Shown here in pieces: positions 16,996 to 24,517 of a DNA stretch of 39,517 bases (position 1 is the stretch's first letter; every line of letters starts with the position of its first letter). Both the position numbers and the translations under genes were made by a program. Source of the stretch: Planctomycetaceae bacterium (GTDB lineage Bacteria > Planctomycetota > Planctomycetia > Pirellulales > Pirellulaceae); assembly GCA_002724245.1 (NCBI GenBank), contig PBOG01000145.1, positions 1-39,517 on the forward strand. The letters run 5' to 3'. The notes below the pieces were generated by a model, which searched no databases, was not told where the DNA came from, and was given only the letters and a program-made list of their open reading frames with translations.

Positions 16996-18063
16996 ATGGA
17001 TATTGCGGTCGCGATTTGCACCTGGAATCGAGCGGATCTGCTCAACGCTACTTTGACGTCACTGGCGGAAATGACGATTCCTCCCGGTGTGCGCTGGCGC
17101 GTGATTGTCGCCGACAACAACTCTACCGATCATACGCAACAGATCCTTGACCAGCACCAGCAGACGTTACCCTTGAAACGGGTGTTTGTGCGCGAGCAGG
17201 GAAAATCGTACGCCCTCAATCGAGTTGTCCGTGAACTAGAGGGTGATTTGGTCTTGTGGGCAGATGATGACGTACTAGTCCATAAGAATTGGCTCGAAGC
17301 TTACGTTCACGCTGCGCAGCGCTGGCCCGACGCCGCTTTTTTTGGTGGTCAGATTGTGCCGCGGTTTCTGGGTCCTGAGCCCGCTTGGCTGCGCCCTGCC
17401 TGGCGTACGATTGCCAGTGTGTACGCAACACGGGAACTGGGGGATGAACCTTTTTCGTTTGATCGCAAGGAGCTTCCCTTTGGCGCCAATATGGCGTGTC
17501 GTGTCGCGGTGCAGAAACAATATCAGTACGACCCTGACCTTGGCGTCTGCGGCGAAGAGATAGTGCTTGGTGAAGAAACCGCCTTGATGCGGCAGTGGCT
17601 CGCAGACGGATATCAAGGTATGTGGATTCCACAATCCCGTGTCGAGCATTTGATCACTCCGAATCGTATGGAATTGATTCATATTCAGCGGTACTTTTAT
17701 GGACTCGCTCAGATCAAACAACGACGCGGCTGGCGGAACTGGACTGCCGTGCGATTCGCGTGGGGTTTATGGCATTTGCAGTGCGCATTGAGAGCCGAGA
17801 TGTGTTGTTCCTGGAATCAAGTCAATGCTAATCCTGCAGCCTGGATCAAGTATTTGGCCCGCGCCAGTCACACCTGGGGACGGCTGGAGGCAGAGTGGTT
17901 TGATGTTCCCGATTGGGCCAAACCACGGGCGTTGCGTGCATTGAAGCGTCAGCGGACCCAGCCGCGTTATCAGACTCCCATTACGCTGGAAGGAATACGC
18001 AGAGAGTTGGCTTCCAGCGAGTCCCGTGTCACGTCGTCGTGTCCTGTCCGCAAAGTAGCCTAG
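16996..18063 (+). CDS. Family 2 glycosyltransferase
   Basis: A 355-residue GT-A fold glycosyltransferase. The N terminus gives the family's first strand and loop (VAICTWNRADLL, residues 4-15). VIVADNNSTDHT (37-48) is the nucleotide-sugar segment, LVLWADDDVLV (85-95) holds the metal-binding DDD, and FFGGQIVPRF follows. The C-terminal third contains a Trp-rich region (RRGWRNWTAVRFAWGLWHLQ) that may sit on the membrane, but no clear transmembrane span is visible. It probably transfers a sugar from an NDP-sugar in polysaccharide or glycan synthesis; donor and acceptor are unknown. ATG 16996 begins right at the first beta strand. The upstream GTG at 16951 is a weaker alternative. There is no obvious glycan cluster around it. 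Confidence 0.85.
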   Translation: MDIAVAICTWNRADLLNATLTSLAEMTIPPGVRWRVIVADNNSTDHTQQILDQHQQTLPLKRVFVREQGKSYALNRVVRELEGDLVLWADDDVLVHKNWLEAYVHAAQRWPDAAFFGGQIVPRFLGPEPAWLRPAWRTIASVYATRELGDEPFSFDRKELPFGANMACRVAVQKQYQYDPDLGVCGEEIVLGEETALMRQWLADGYQGMWIPQSRVEHLITPNRMELIHIQRYFYGLAQIKQRRGWRNWTAVRFAWGLWHLQCALRAEMCCSWNQVNANPAAWIKYLARASHTWGRLEAEWFDVPDWAKPRALRALKRQRTQPRYQTPITLEGIRRELASSESRVTSSCPVRKVA

Positions 18064-18272
18064 CGCTCGTCAGCCCGAGGATGCTGGGCTGTTGCCCGCT
18101 GTTGTCGCGGATCTGCAGGATCGTGGTGCACCGTCCTGATGGCGTGTAGCACGTCATTGCGCCAACCGGCATAATCGCAGACACGGCGTTCAGTGCGTCC
18201 TGTGTGGGCGTGCGTCAGTGGCACAGCGGTGTGGATTGGGTTCGTTTCTTGGTTGCGATGAGGGAAGCAGTG

Positions 18273-19481
18273 ATGGCGAACTGGCAGCGTGCGTGTTGGG
18301 TGCTTGTGATGCTCGTCCTGACTATGGGCAACCTTCGCGTCGTGCAAGTCGAGACGTCAGGTCGAGCCTCGGCGCAGACGCGCGCGAATCCTGTTGACAC
18401 GGTCGCTCAATCGCCGCTGAGCTATCGCATTGACACGCTTGCCGGTAATGGGCAACCGGGTGATACACCGGGGGCAGTGAAAAATGCGCGGGAGATTCCC
18501 GTTGATTTACCGTTTGGCGTCGAGCAAGGACCCGATAACGCCATTTACATCACGACCGTTGGTAGTCATCGAGTGCTCCGTTATGACCTCCGCAGCGCGA
18601 AGATCAGCAGTGTGGCAGGCAATGGCCGCGCCGGCTATGCCGGGGATGGTGATCAGGCGACTGAGGCGATGTTGAACCAACCGTACGAAGTGCGGTTCGA
18701 CTCAGGCGGCAATATGCTAATCGTCGAAATGCAGAATCACCTGATTCGTCGTGTCGCAGCAGAGAGTGGAGTGATTACCACGATTGCCGGTGATGGCGTT
18801 GCCGGTAATCGTGGGGATGGTGGATCCGCGCGGCGCGCCCGGTTTCGGTATCCACATAGCATCACACTGGATGACCAGGACAACATTTACGTCTCGGACA
18901 TTGCCAATCACCGTGTCCGGCGGATTGATGCTCGCTCGGGTCGCATCACTACCGTGGCTGGAAATGGAAAGCCGGGGATGCCCAGGGAACAGGGCCAGGC
19001 GACAGAGCAACCACTACTCAGTCCACAGGGGATTGCCATTCACGGCGGCGGATTGTGGATTGCTTCGTTCCGTGGGCATGTTGTCTGGCGGCTGGACTTG
19101 AAAACGGGTCGGATTCGCCGCGTCGCCGGGACGGGCGTCCAGGGTTACAGCGGCGACGGTGGCCGCCCACTGGAGGCCAGATTTGACGGTCCACGCGGCA
19201 TCCTGATGTCAGCGACGGGCGTGCTCTACGTGGTCGAGGGTGAGAACAACATTATTCGTTCGATCGACACAACACGTGATGCTATCCGTACGATTGCCGG
19301 CGCGGGCCCCCAACGGCATCGCTATGCAGGTGACGGCGGGGCTGCGGTCGACGCACCGCTGTGGCAGCCGCACGGTATCTGTTTGCTCAAGAATGGAACG
19401 TTCGTGCTCAGTGATACCAAGAACCACCGCGTGCGGCATTTGTTGCCTGTGGTTCCAGTCACTCCTGCAGATCCGGATTGA
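18273..19481 (+). CDS. Exported NHL-repeat beta-propeller protein
   Basis: A 402-residue protein with a signal peptide (MANWQRACWVLVMLVLTMGN and following) and six NHL-type blades. Each blade carries a version of I-x-T-(V/I)-AG-x-G-x-x-G-x-x-GDGG: AGNGQPGDTPG, AGNGRAGYAGDG, AGDGVAGNRGDGG, AGNGKPGMPREQG, AGTGVQGYSGDGG and AGAGPQRHRYAGDGG. These alternate with N-x-(I/V)-Y-(V/I) and (S/A)-D-x-x-NHR-(V/I)-R strands, so a complete six-bladed propeller is likely. NHL propellers bind proteins, nucleic acids or glycans; here an extracytoplasmic role is implied. ATG 18273 has AGGGA seven bases upstream. ATG 18258 and GTG 18204 are in frame but would add residues before the signal. Confidence 0.85.
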   Translation: MANWQRACWVLVMLVLTMGNLRVVQVETSGRASAQTRANPVDTVAQSPLSYRIDTLAGNGQPGDTPGAVKNAREIPVDLPFGVEQGPDNAIYITTVGSHRVLRYDLRSAKISSVAGNGRAGYAGDGDQATEAMLNQPYEVRFDSGGNMLIVEMQNHLIRRVAAESGVITTIAGDGVAGNRGDGGSARRARFRYPHSITLDDQDNIYVSDIANHRVRRIDARSGRITTVAGNGKPGMPREQGQATEQPLLSPQGIAIHGGGLWIASFRGHVVWRLDLKTGRIRRVAGTGVQGYSGDGGRPLEARFDGPRGILMSATGVLYVVEGENNIIRSIDTTRDAIRTIAGAGPQRHRYAGDGGAAVDAPLWQPHGICLLKNGTFVLSDTKNHRVRHLLPVVPVTPADPD

Positions 19482-19896
19482 TCGTATGGGATGCGGGATA
19501 GAGCGCGCGGCAGTTGCGGTCCAGCAAAGGCAGGGTTGCGTCGTCCACTCTGCCGAACTTGCCTCCTATTTGCAGCGTGCTGTTCCGGTGGTTCGCTCCC
19601 GCAAACCACCGCGGCCGTTGCCGCGGTGTCTGTTTGTGGTTGGTTCGGCAGCAGACAGCTCGCTGGCAGCTGATCTGGATGACCGCGGCCTGCGAATTTC
19701 GGATCGTAACGCGACTGCTTGATTGGGTTCGTGGTGTCGCTTGTAGAGTTCGCTGGCCCGGGTGGATCCCGGTGTAGCCGCACGCACTCACCTTTGCATG
19801 CATCACCAATGCTGGTGCTGCGGCAACGCTTTCAGTAAACGGATTGGCTACAATAGAAATCGTCGAAAGTACCGGTCAGCGGTATTTCCAGGCTTA
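19482..19896. other. Intergenic region between NHL and DUF1501 genes
   Basis: About 415 bases without a gene I can support; open frames here are short and of odd composition. It contains a GC-rich hairpin at 19607-19628. The DUF1501 reading frame stays open back to 19762, but that part does not look like a signal or a protein start. Confidence 0.4.
19607..19628 (+). terminator. GC-rich hairpin, possible terminator of the NHL gene
   Basis: CACCGCGG (19607-19614) and CCGCGGTG (19621-19628) form a perfect 8-bp stem with a six-base loop. The bases that follow are only moderately T-rich (TCTGTTTG), so it is not a textbook Rho-independent terminator. Confidence 0.3.
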
Positions 19897-21336
19897 ATGA
19901 GCAATCGCATGTACAGAATGAATCGGCGGCAGCTGGTGCACGCAGGTACAGCTGGTGCATTGGGAATCGGCCTGCCAAGGCTGGAGGCTCTCCGCGCAGC
20001 AGCCACCCGTCAGCAGTATGCGCCCGCGAAATCAGTGATTTTTATTTATGCGGTGGGAGGCATGTCGCAGTTGGAGACGTTTGACATGAAACCCAGTGCA
20101 CCGGCTGAGACGCGAGGGGAATTTCAACCGATTCAGACGGTGACCACAGGGATCGAGATCTGCGAACATCTCCCCTTGCTTGCCAGACAGAGTCACCTCT
20201 ATTCACTCGTGCGATCGGTTTCCCATCCGTATACAGGTCACGGTCAAGGCCACATGGTGATGCAGAGTGGTCGGACAGCATTGCCGATCGGATTTACGTC
20301 ACGCGCCAAGCGTACCGATTGGCCGTCGATTGCAGCGAAAGCCGGATACGCGACGAAGTCCCGCAACAACCTGCCACAAGCGCTAGTGTTGCCTGAATTG
20401 TGTGATAACGAAGGCCTGGTATCCGGCCAAACGGCAGGGCGAATGGGGCCGCGTTATGATCCGTGGTTAGTCAAGGCTTCCGGGACCTCGAAAGAGTTTG
20501 AATGGGGCCCTTGCCCGGATTGTTTCCACTATGACGACAAGGGGTTCCAAAGGCACCAGTGCGCCGCCAATCCTGTGTTCGAGACACCCAAGCTCGGTTT
20601 ACCCAACGATGTGAGCGGACAACGGTTGTCCAGTCGTTTTGACCTCGTGGGAAAAATCAGTCGCGGGCAGCGGCAACTCGAAAAAAATGAAGCGACGGTT
20701 GGTTTTGATCGCTATCGACAGCGCGCGATCGCGTTACTCACACGTGGCAAAACGCGACAGGCTTTCGATGTCCGTAATGCGGCGGATCCGGTTCAAGATC
20801 GTTATGGACGGAACAAATTTGGCTGGTCGCTGTTGATGGCGCGGCGGCTGGTGGATGTGGGCGTCAATATTATCCAGGTGAATTTGGGGCACACAGGTAC
20901 CTGGGATACCCACCAACAACAGTTTCCGGTGCTCCAACAGCGTCTGCTCCCGCCCACCGATCAGGCAGTGTCGGCGCTGTTGGAGGATCTTCACCAGAGT
21001 GGTCAGCTCGACGAGGTGCTGGTCGTGCTCGCCTCGGAATTCGGGCGAACGCCGCGGATTTTTGTACCCACCGGTGCTAAGACCGGATTGCCAGGCCGTG
21101 ACCATTGGGGGCCTGTGCAAACCGTGCTGTTTGCCGGTGGAGGGGTCCAGGGTGGTCGTGTGATTGGCAAGACCGATCGACAGGGTGCCTATCCAGTGGC
21201 AGCAAAGAAAACGCCCGAAGATTTTGCAGCCACCATCTATCAGGCAATGGGGATTCCGGCGACCGCCTCCTGGTACGATGAAACGGATCGGCCGACCCAC
21301 CTCTATGGTGGCAAACCAATTGCCGAGTTGTTTTAG
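19897..21336 (+). CDS. DUF1501 protein with Tat-type signal
   Basis: A 479-residue DUF1501 protein, a sulfatase/alkaline-phosphatase-like family expanded in planctomycetes and usually exported by the Tat system. The N terminus has NRRQLVHAGTAGALGIGLP, a twin-arginine signal. Later family segments are FIYAVGGMSQLETFDMKP, HGQGHMVMQSGR, VNLGHTGTWDTHQQ, VVLASEFGRTP, GRDHWGPVQTVLFAGGGVQGG, VIGKTDRQGAYPV and GKPIAELF at the end. Several His and Asp residues fit a metal site, but no activity has been assigned to the family as far as I know. I chose ATG 19897; ATG 19909 and ATG 19918 are equally good for the signal. Its usual DUF1549/DUF1553 partner is not adjacent here, unlike the copy at the right end. 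Confidence 0.88.
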   Translation: MSNRMYRMNRRQLVHAGTAGALGIGLPRLEALRAAATRQQYAPAKSVIFIYAVGGMSQLETFDMKPSAPAETRGEFQPIQTVTTGIEICEHLPLLARQSHLYSLVRSVSHPYTGHGQGHMVMQSGRTALPIGFTSRAKRTDWPSIAAKAGYATKSRNNLPQALVLPELCDNEGLVSGQTAGRMGPRYDPWLVKASGTSKEFEWGPCPDCFHYDDKGFQRHQCAANPVFETPKLGLPNDVSGQRLSSRFDLVGKISRGQRQLEKNEATVGFDRYRQRAIALLTRGKTRQAFDVRNAADPVQDRYGRNKFGWSLLMARRLVDVGVNIIQVNLGHTGTWDTHQQQFPVLQQRLLPPTDQAVSALLEDLHQSGQLDEVLVVLASEFGRTPRIFVPTGAKTGLPGRDHWGPVQTVLFAGGGVQGGRVIGKTDRQGAYPVAAKKTPEDFAATIYQAMGIPATASWYDETDRPTHLYGGKPIAELF

Positions 21337-21379
21337 GTGGCCCGTGCTCGATTCGATCCCGCTGTACCAAGGACATCCC

Positions 21380-22510
21380 GTGAAAACGAGTACGCTTGTG
21401 TTGACCGGCTGGCTGTTGGCGGGCATCGTGACTGGCCTAGCACGGACGCCTAGTTGGGGCTGTGCACCCGCGCCGCCACCCGGCTACCACGTTTCGATTC
21501 TGAAGGAATTTGCCCTGATCGTCTGGGATCCGGCTGCCAAGATCGAACATTTCATTCGCGTCGCCGATTTTCACACCGACGCGCCTGAGATGGGGTTTCT
21601 GGTGCCAACACCGACGGTTCCTGAGCTGTTTGAAGTCGATGCCGATGCGATCGCGGCGCAACTGCGACAGACGACCGCGGCGCGACGCGTGGTCAAACTG
21701 TCGATTCTGACTAAATTTGGACTCGGTCCCTGGGAGAGCGTCGGCACGATCTTCACTGACACCGCCGCGACCCCGCTGCCTGGTGGCGTGGATGTGCTTG
21801 CCCAATATGAGGTTGCTGGCTATGAGGCGAGCGTGCTGCGCGCCGACGATCCACAACGGCTGAAGACCTGGTTGACGGATCATGGTTACACCACCAGCAA
21901 CGCGATCGAGTCCTGGTTGAAGGTCTATACGGACCAAAAGTGGATCATTACGGCGTTCAAGGTTTCGGAATCGGCGGAGATCGGCACATTAAAGACCCAC
22001 GCGGTCCGTATGACCTTTGCCTCCGAACAACCGTTCTATCCCTATCGCGAACCGCCGCCAGAGGAGCTTGCCGCAGAACGAGCGAAGCTACCTTCAGATA
22101 CACGCCGAAGTCGGTTGTTACGGGTGTTTTTGCTGGCGGACCAGCGTTATGAAGCGACGATCGGGCGCGAGCAGAAGTGGCATGCCAAGACGGTCTTCTC
22201 CAATTCGGTTCAGTCTTACGTGGCCCAATCGGTCGCGCGTAGTCTGTCCTTACAGAAGGTCCCTGCGTATTTGACCGAGTTTGAGGACCAGGCTGCCCCA
22301 CGTCCCGGTTTTGATGAACTCTATTTCCATGTTGCAGAACAGCAAGGTACCGTCGAGCGTCCCCCCATCATCGTGCGCCGCACGCAGATTGAGTATTACC
22401 CTGGCTGGCGTGGTGCCTTCTGGCTGGCTGGCCTGCTATTGCCCTTGTCTGTGGTCGTCGGCGGTGGCTGGTACTGGTTTCGGCAGCGGCCGGGTAACGG
22501 ACCGGTTTGA
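21380..22510 (+). CDS. DUF2330 domain protein, exported and membrane-anchored
   Basis: A 376-residue protein with a signal peptide (LVLTGWLLAGIVTGLA), a Cys shortly after (WGCAPAPPPG), and the DUF2330 core: ALIVWDPAAKIEHFIRVADF and MGFLVPTPTVPELFEVD. A C-terminal hydrophobic segment (AFWLAGLLLPLSVVVGGGWYWF) followed by basic residues looks like a membrane anchor. DUF2330 proteins occur in many bacteria and their role is unknown. The GTG at 21380 is the chosen start, since AAGGA lies about six bases upstream and the signal peptide begins at once; the frame is open further upstream but overlaps the DUF1501 gene. It probably shares a transcript with that gene. Confidence 0.78.
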   Translation: MKTSTLVLTGWLLAGIVTGLARTPSWGCAPAPPPGYHVSILKEFALIVWDPAAKIEHFIRVADFHTDAPEMGFLVPTPTVPELFEVDADAIAAQLRQTTAARRVVKLSILTKFGLGPWESVGTIFTDTAATPLPGGVDVLAQYEVAGYEASVLRADDPQRLKTWLTDHGYTTSNAIESWLKVYTDQKWIITAFKVSESAEIGTLKTHAVRMTFASEQPFYPYREPPPEELAAERAKLPSDTRRSRLLRVFLLADQRYEATIGREQKWHAKTVFSNSVQSYVAQSVARSLSLQKVPAYLTEFEDQAAPRPGFDELYFHVAEQQGTVERPPIIVRRTQIEYYPGWRGAFWLAGLLLPLSVVVGGGWYWFRQRPGNGPV

Positions 22511-22518
22511 TGCCGCGA

Positions 22519-22550
22519 TTGCTTCGTGTAAATGTTGCTTCGTGTAAATA
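22519..22550 (+). repeat. Tandem duplication, 16-bp unit
   Basis: TTGCTTCGTGTAAATG (22519-22534) is followed directly by TTGCTTCGTGTAAATA (22535-22550), so 15 of 16 bases match. It sits just after the DUF2330 stop. Confidence 0.9.
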
Positions 22551-22681
22551 CAGACTGCCGGGACGGATGATTGTTCGTTTTCTCTTGCAACTGCTGGCAT
22601 TTTGTCGGGGTGCCGCCGCGGCCGGTGCTGCTCCGTGCCCAGTCAATCGAGGTGTCTGAAGCAGCGCGCGGCGGGCCCACC

Positions 22682-22813
22682 ATGGGTCCGGGAATCTTTA
22701 TGTTCCCGGGTTTTGTTGTGGCGGTTCTGGGCGAGGTGTTCGCCTTCGCGCTGGCCACGACACTTCTTTGGCTTTACATCTGGTGGGGTCGTTCCAGGCG
22801 GAAGTGTTCCTGA
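22682..22813 (+). CDS. Possible small membrane protein
   Basis: From ATG 22682 the frame gives 43 residues: one hydrophobic span (FVVAVLGEVFAFALATTLLW) followed by WWGRSRRK, a positive-inside pattern. No ribosome binding site is evident, and the frame could be chance or a gene remnant. I do not recognise it. Confidence 0.2.
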   Translation: MGPGIFMFPGFVVAVLGEVFAFALATTLLWLYIWWGRSRRKCS

Positions 22814-22843
22814 AGTGGGGCTGGCGTTGTGGGAACGCTCTAG

Positions 22844-22972
22844 ACGGCGTTTCGAAAACCGGTATTGCGACTGGTCCGTGTGCCCGTCGATTGCGGTACC
22901 AGCCGCTCCTGGTACGACGGCAACACGACCGACAAGAGCGACATTTGGCTGGCCCGCATCGGCATTGTGTAG
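22844..22972 (+). pseudogene. Possible C-terminal remnant of a larger protein
   Basis: This frame begins right after an in-frame TAG and has no start codon of its own near its beginning. Its 42 residues end in SWYDGNTTDKSDIWLARI, a natural-looking protein C terminus. It faintly recalls the last blade of BNR/sialidase-like propellers, but that is a guess. It may be debris from a deleted gene. Confidence 0.2.
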
Positions 22973-23075
22973 GCGATTCTGAGGCGGCCGATGCTCGCCC
23001 GGCGCTACAGCCAGGCGAATCCGCTAGAATGACGCTGACACCATTGAGGGAAATCGGTCTTTGGAGAAATCCGGA

Positions 23076-23312
23076 ATGAACGTGCGCCCAGGCCACTACC
23101 GCCACTACAAAGGCAACGATTATCTGGTCGTCGGTGTGGCCCGACACAGCGAATCCAGCGAACCCCTGGTGGTCTATCGGCAGGAGTATGGTGAACGCAG
23201 TCTTTGGGTGCGCCCCTTGGCAATGTTCCAGGAAGTGGTAACCGTCGGCGAACAGTCTGTACCACGATTCCGCTTTTTGCGACCGGCAGAGAACAACCAT
23301 GAGTCACAGTGA
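23076..23312 (+). CDS. DUF1653 domain protein
   Basis: A 78-residue protein that is almost entirely a DUF1653 domain: RPGHYRHYKGNDYLVVGVAR, HSESSEPLVVYRQEYG, SLWVRPLAMFQE and VPRFRFL match the conserved order of this small beta-rich family. DUF1653 proteins are widespread and of unknown function. ATG 23076 follows GGAG with nine-base spacing. The stop overlaps the next gene by 14 bases, which suggests translational coupling and one operon. Confidence 0.85.
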   Translation: MNVRPGHYRHYKGNDYLVVGVARHSESSEPLVVYRQEYGERSLWVRPLAMFQEVVTVGEQSVPRFRFLRPAENNHESQ

Positions 23313-23598
23313 TCAGCAGGTCGTGCCCGGCATCTCCATTTCTGCTGCCGGCCAGGCAACCGTGGATCCGTCGATGACGGAGGTTTTGTTCGAACTGGCA
23401 CTCCAACTCGAAGACCCCAGTGGCCATCCGGTCGATGTGCAACATGTACTGGCCGCGATTGTCATGGCGGCGCGATGCGGTGAGCTGGATCCCGCAGTAC
23501 GGCTCTCCGCCGATAATCCGTCATTGGTGCTGCTGCTGGTTCCTCATGTCAAAACGGTGTTCGCGCAGTATGGTGGTGCCGTCGGTCAGGATGATTGA
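23299..23598 (+). CDS. Small hypothetical protein coupled to DUF1653
   Basis: A 99-residue acidic protein that starts inside the end of the DUF1653 gene (ATG 23299, 14-base overlap). After about 25 polar residues it looks helical (MTEVLFELALQLEDPSG, VDVQHVLAAIVMAARCGEL) and ends in QDD. No signal peptide or membrane segment. I do not recognise the family. The overlapping start argues for a real gene acting with its neighbour. Confidence 0.6.
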   Translation: MSHSDQQVVPGISISAAGQATVDPSMTEVLFELALQLEDPSGHPVDVQHVLAAIVMAARCGELDPAVRLSADNPSLVLLLVPHVKTVFAQYGGAVGQDD

Positions 23599-23653
23599 AA
23601 CGGGCACCCCGGTTCGTTTTCTGACAATTCCAGAGATGACAAGAGGATTGTGA

Positions 23654-24477
23654 TGGCCTGCGTTCCCACAGCTGCTGGGTTCGGTGCGTCATGTGGTGCG
23701 CAACTTTGCCTTCGCTTCCTCGCGTCAATTCCTCTGGGACACGCAGGGGGTGACACTTGGCGGAAAGCGAATCATGGCCGTGTCCTACTGGCCTAAAGAG
23801 GGACAACCGTTATGGGGGCAGTACTCGACGGCTGCGGTCGCCCACACAATTCGCGTCTACTCTCGATTCACGTTTGACGATCCCTATCCGGTCATCATCT
23901 CCGTCAACGGTCCCATCGGGGCATGGAGTATCCGATGATCACGTTTCAAAGCCCACGACCGGAAAAGGGCGGCACCTGCAGCGAGCGGACAAAACACGGC
24001 CTGATCAGCATGGTCATCCATGAGGTGGGCCACAGCTGGTTCCCCATGATCGTGAACTCCGACGAGCAGCGTTGGCGATGGATGAACGAAGGCCTGAACT
24101 CATTTGTGCAGTTTCTCGCGGAGCGGGAATGGGCAGAGGCCTGTCCGAGCAGGCTGCAGCAATCGAATGGCAAACGTAACATGTTCACCTACATGAAGCG
24201 AAATGATATCCGACCGATCATGTTCGCGGCAGACAACTTGATCAGCGGCAGTCACAACGCCTACGGAAAGCCAACCCTGGCTCTCACTATTCTCCAAGAG
24301 TCCATCCTTGGCCGGGAGCAGTTTGACTTCGCCTTCAAACAATACGCCAATCGTTGGAAGTTCAAACGCCCAACGCCCTTCGACTTCTTCCGCACCATGG
24401 CGATGTCGCCGGTTGAGGGTAACAGTCGCAAACGCCCCGAATCCGACCATGGTTGTCGCAAGAGGGTTCTTCGGTAA
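23654..24477 (+). pseudogene. Frameshifted, truncated M1-family metallopeptidase remnant
   Basis: Two overlapping frames together encode the middle of an M1 aminopeptidase. The first (to 23938) contains NFAFASSRQFLWD, MAVSYWPKEGQPLWGQYST and PYPVIISVNGPIG. The second continues with MEYPMITF, then HEVGH followed by 18 residues and the Glu of NEGLNSF, the zinc-site pattern of the family, then NAYGKPTLAL and FKRPTPFDFFRTM. The switch near 23917-23925 fits a one-base deletion between GPIG and MEYP. The N-terminal part is absent, and after FFRTM the similarity ends, so the gene is truncated at both ends. The zinc ligands survive, which suggests fairly recent loss. Confidence 0.8.
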
Positions 24478-24517
24478 CGCGGCCTTCTATAGACTCGACC
24501 GCGCCACGGTCAATCGA

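Larger units (their letters stand above)
22511..23075. other. Gene-poor stretch with a tandem duplication and possible remnants
   Basis: About 565 bases in which no frame is convincingly coding. It contains a 16-bp tandem duplication (22519-22550), a small hydrophobic frame (22682-22813) and a protein-like tail without a start (22844-22972). Long minus-strand frames here are antisense to the DUF1653 gene. Confidence 0.4.

Noticed and set aside
18064-18272. Possible small gene between the glycosyltransferase and NHL genes
   Set aside because: Frames on both strands overlap the NHL signal sequence or lack a start and any recognisable content.
22698-23300. A 200-codon minus-strand frame
   Set aside because: About a third is antisense to the DUF1653 gene, and the rest has no recognisable protein features.
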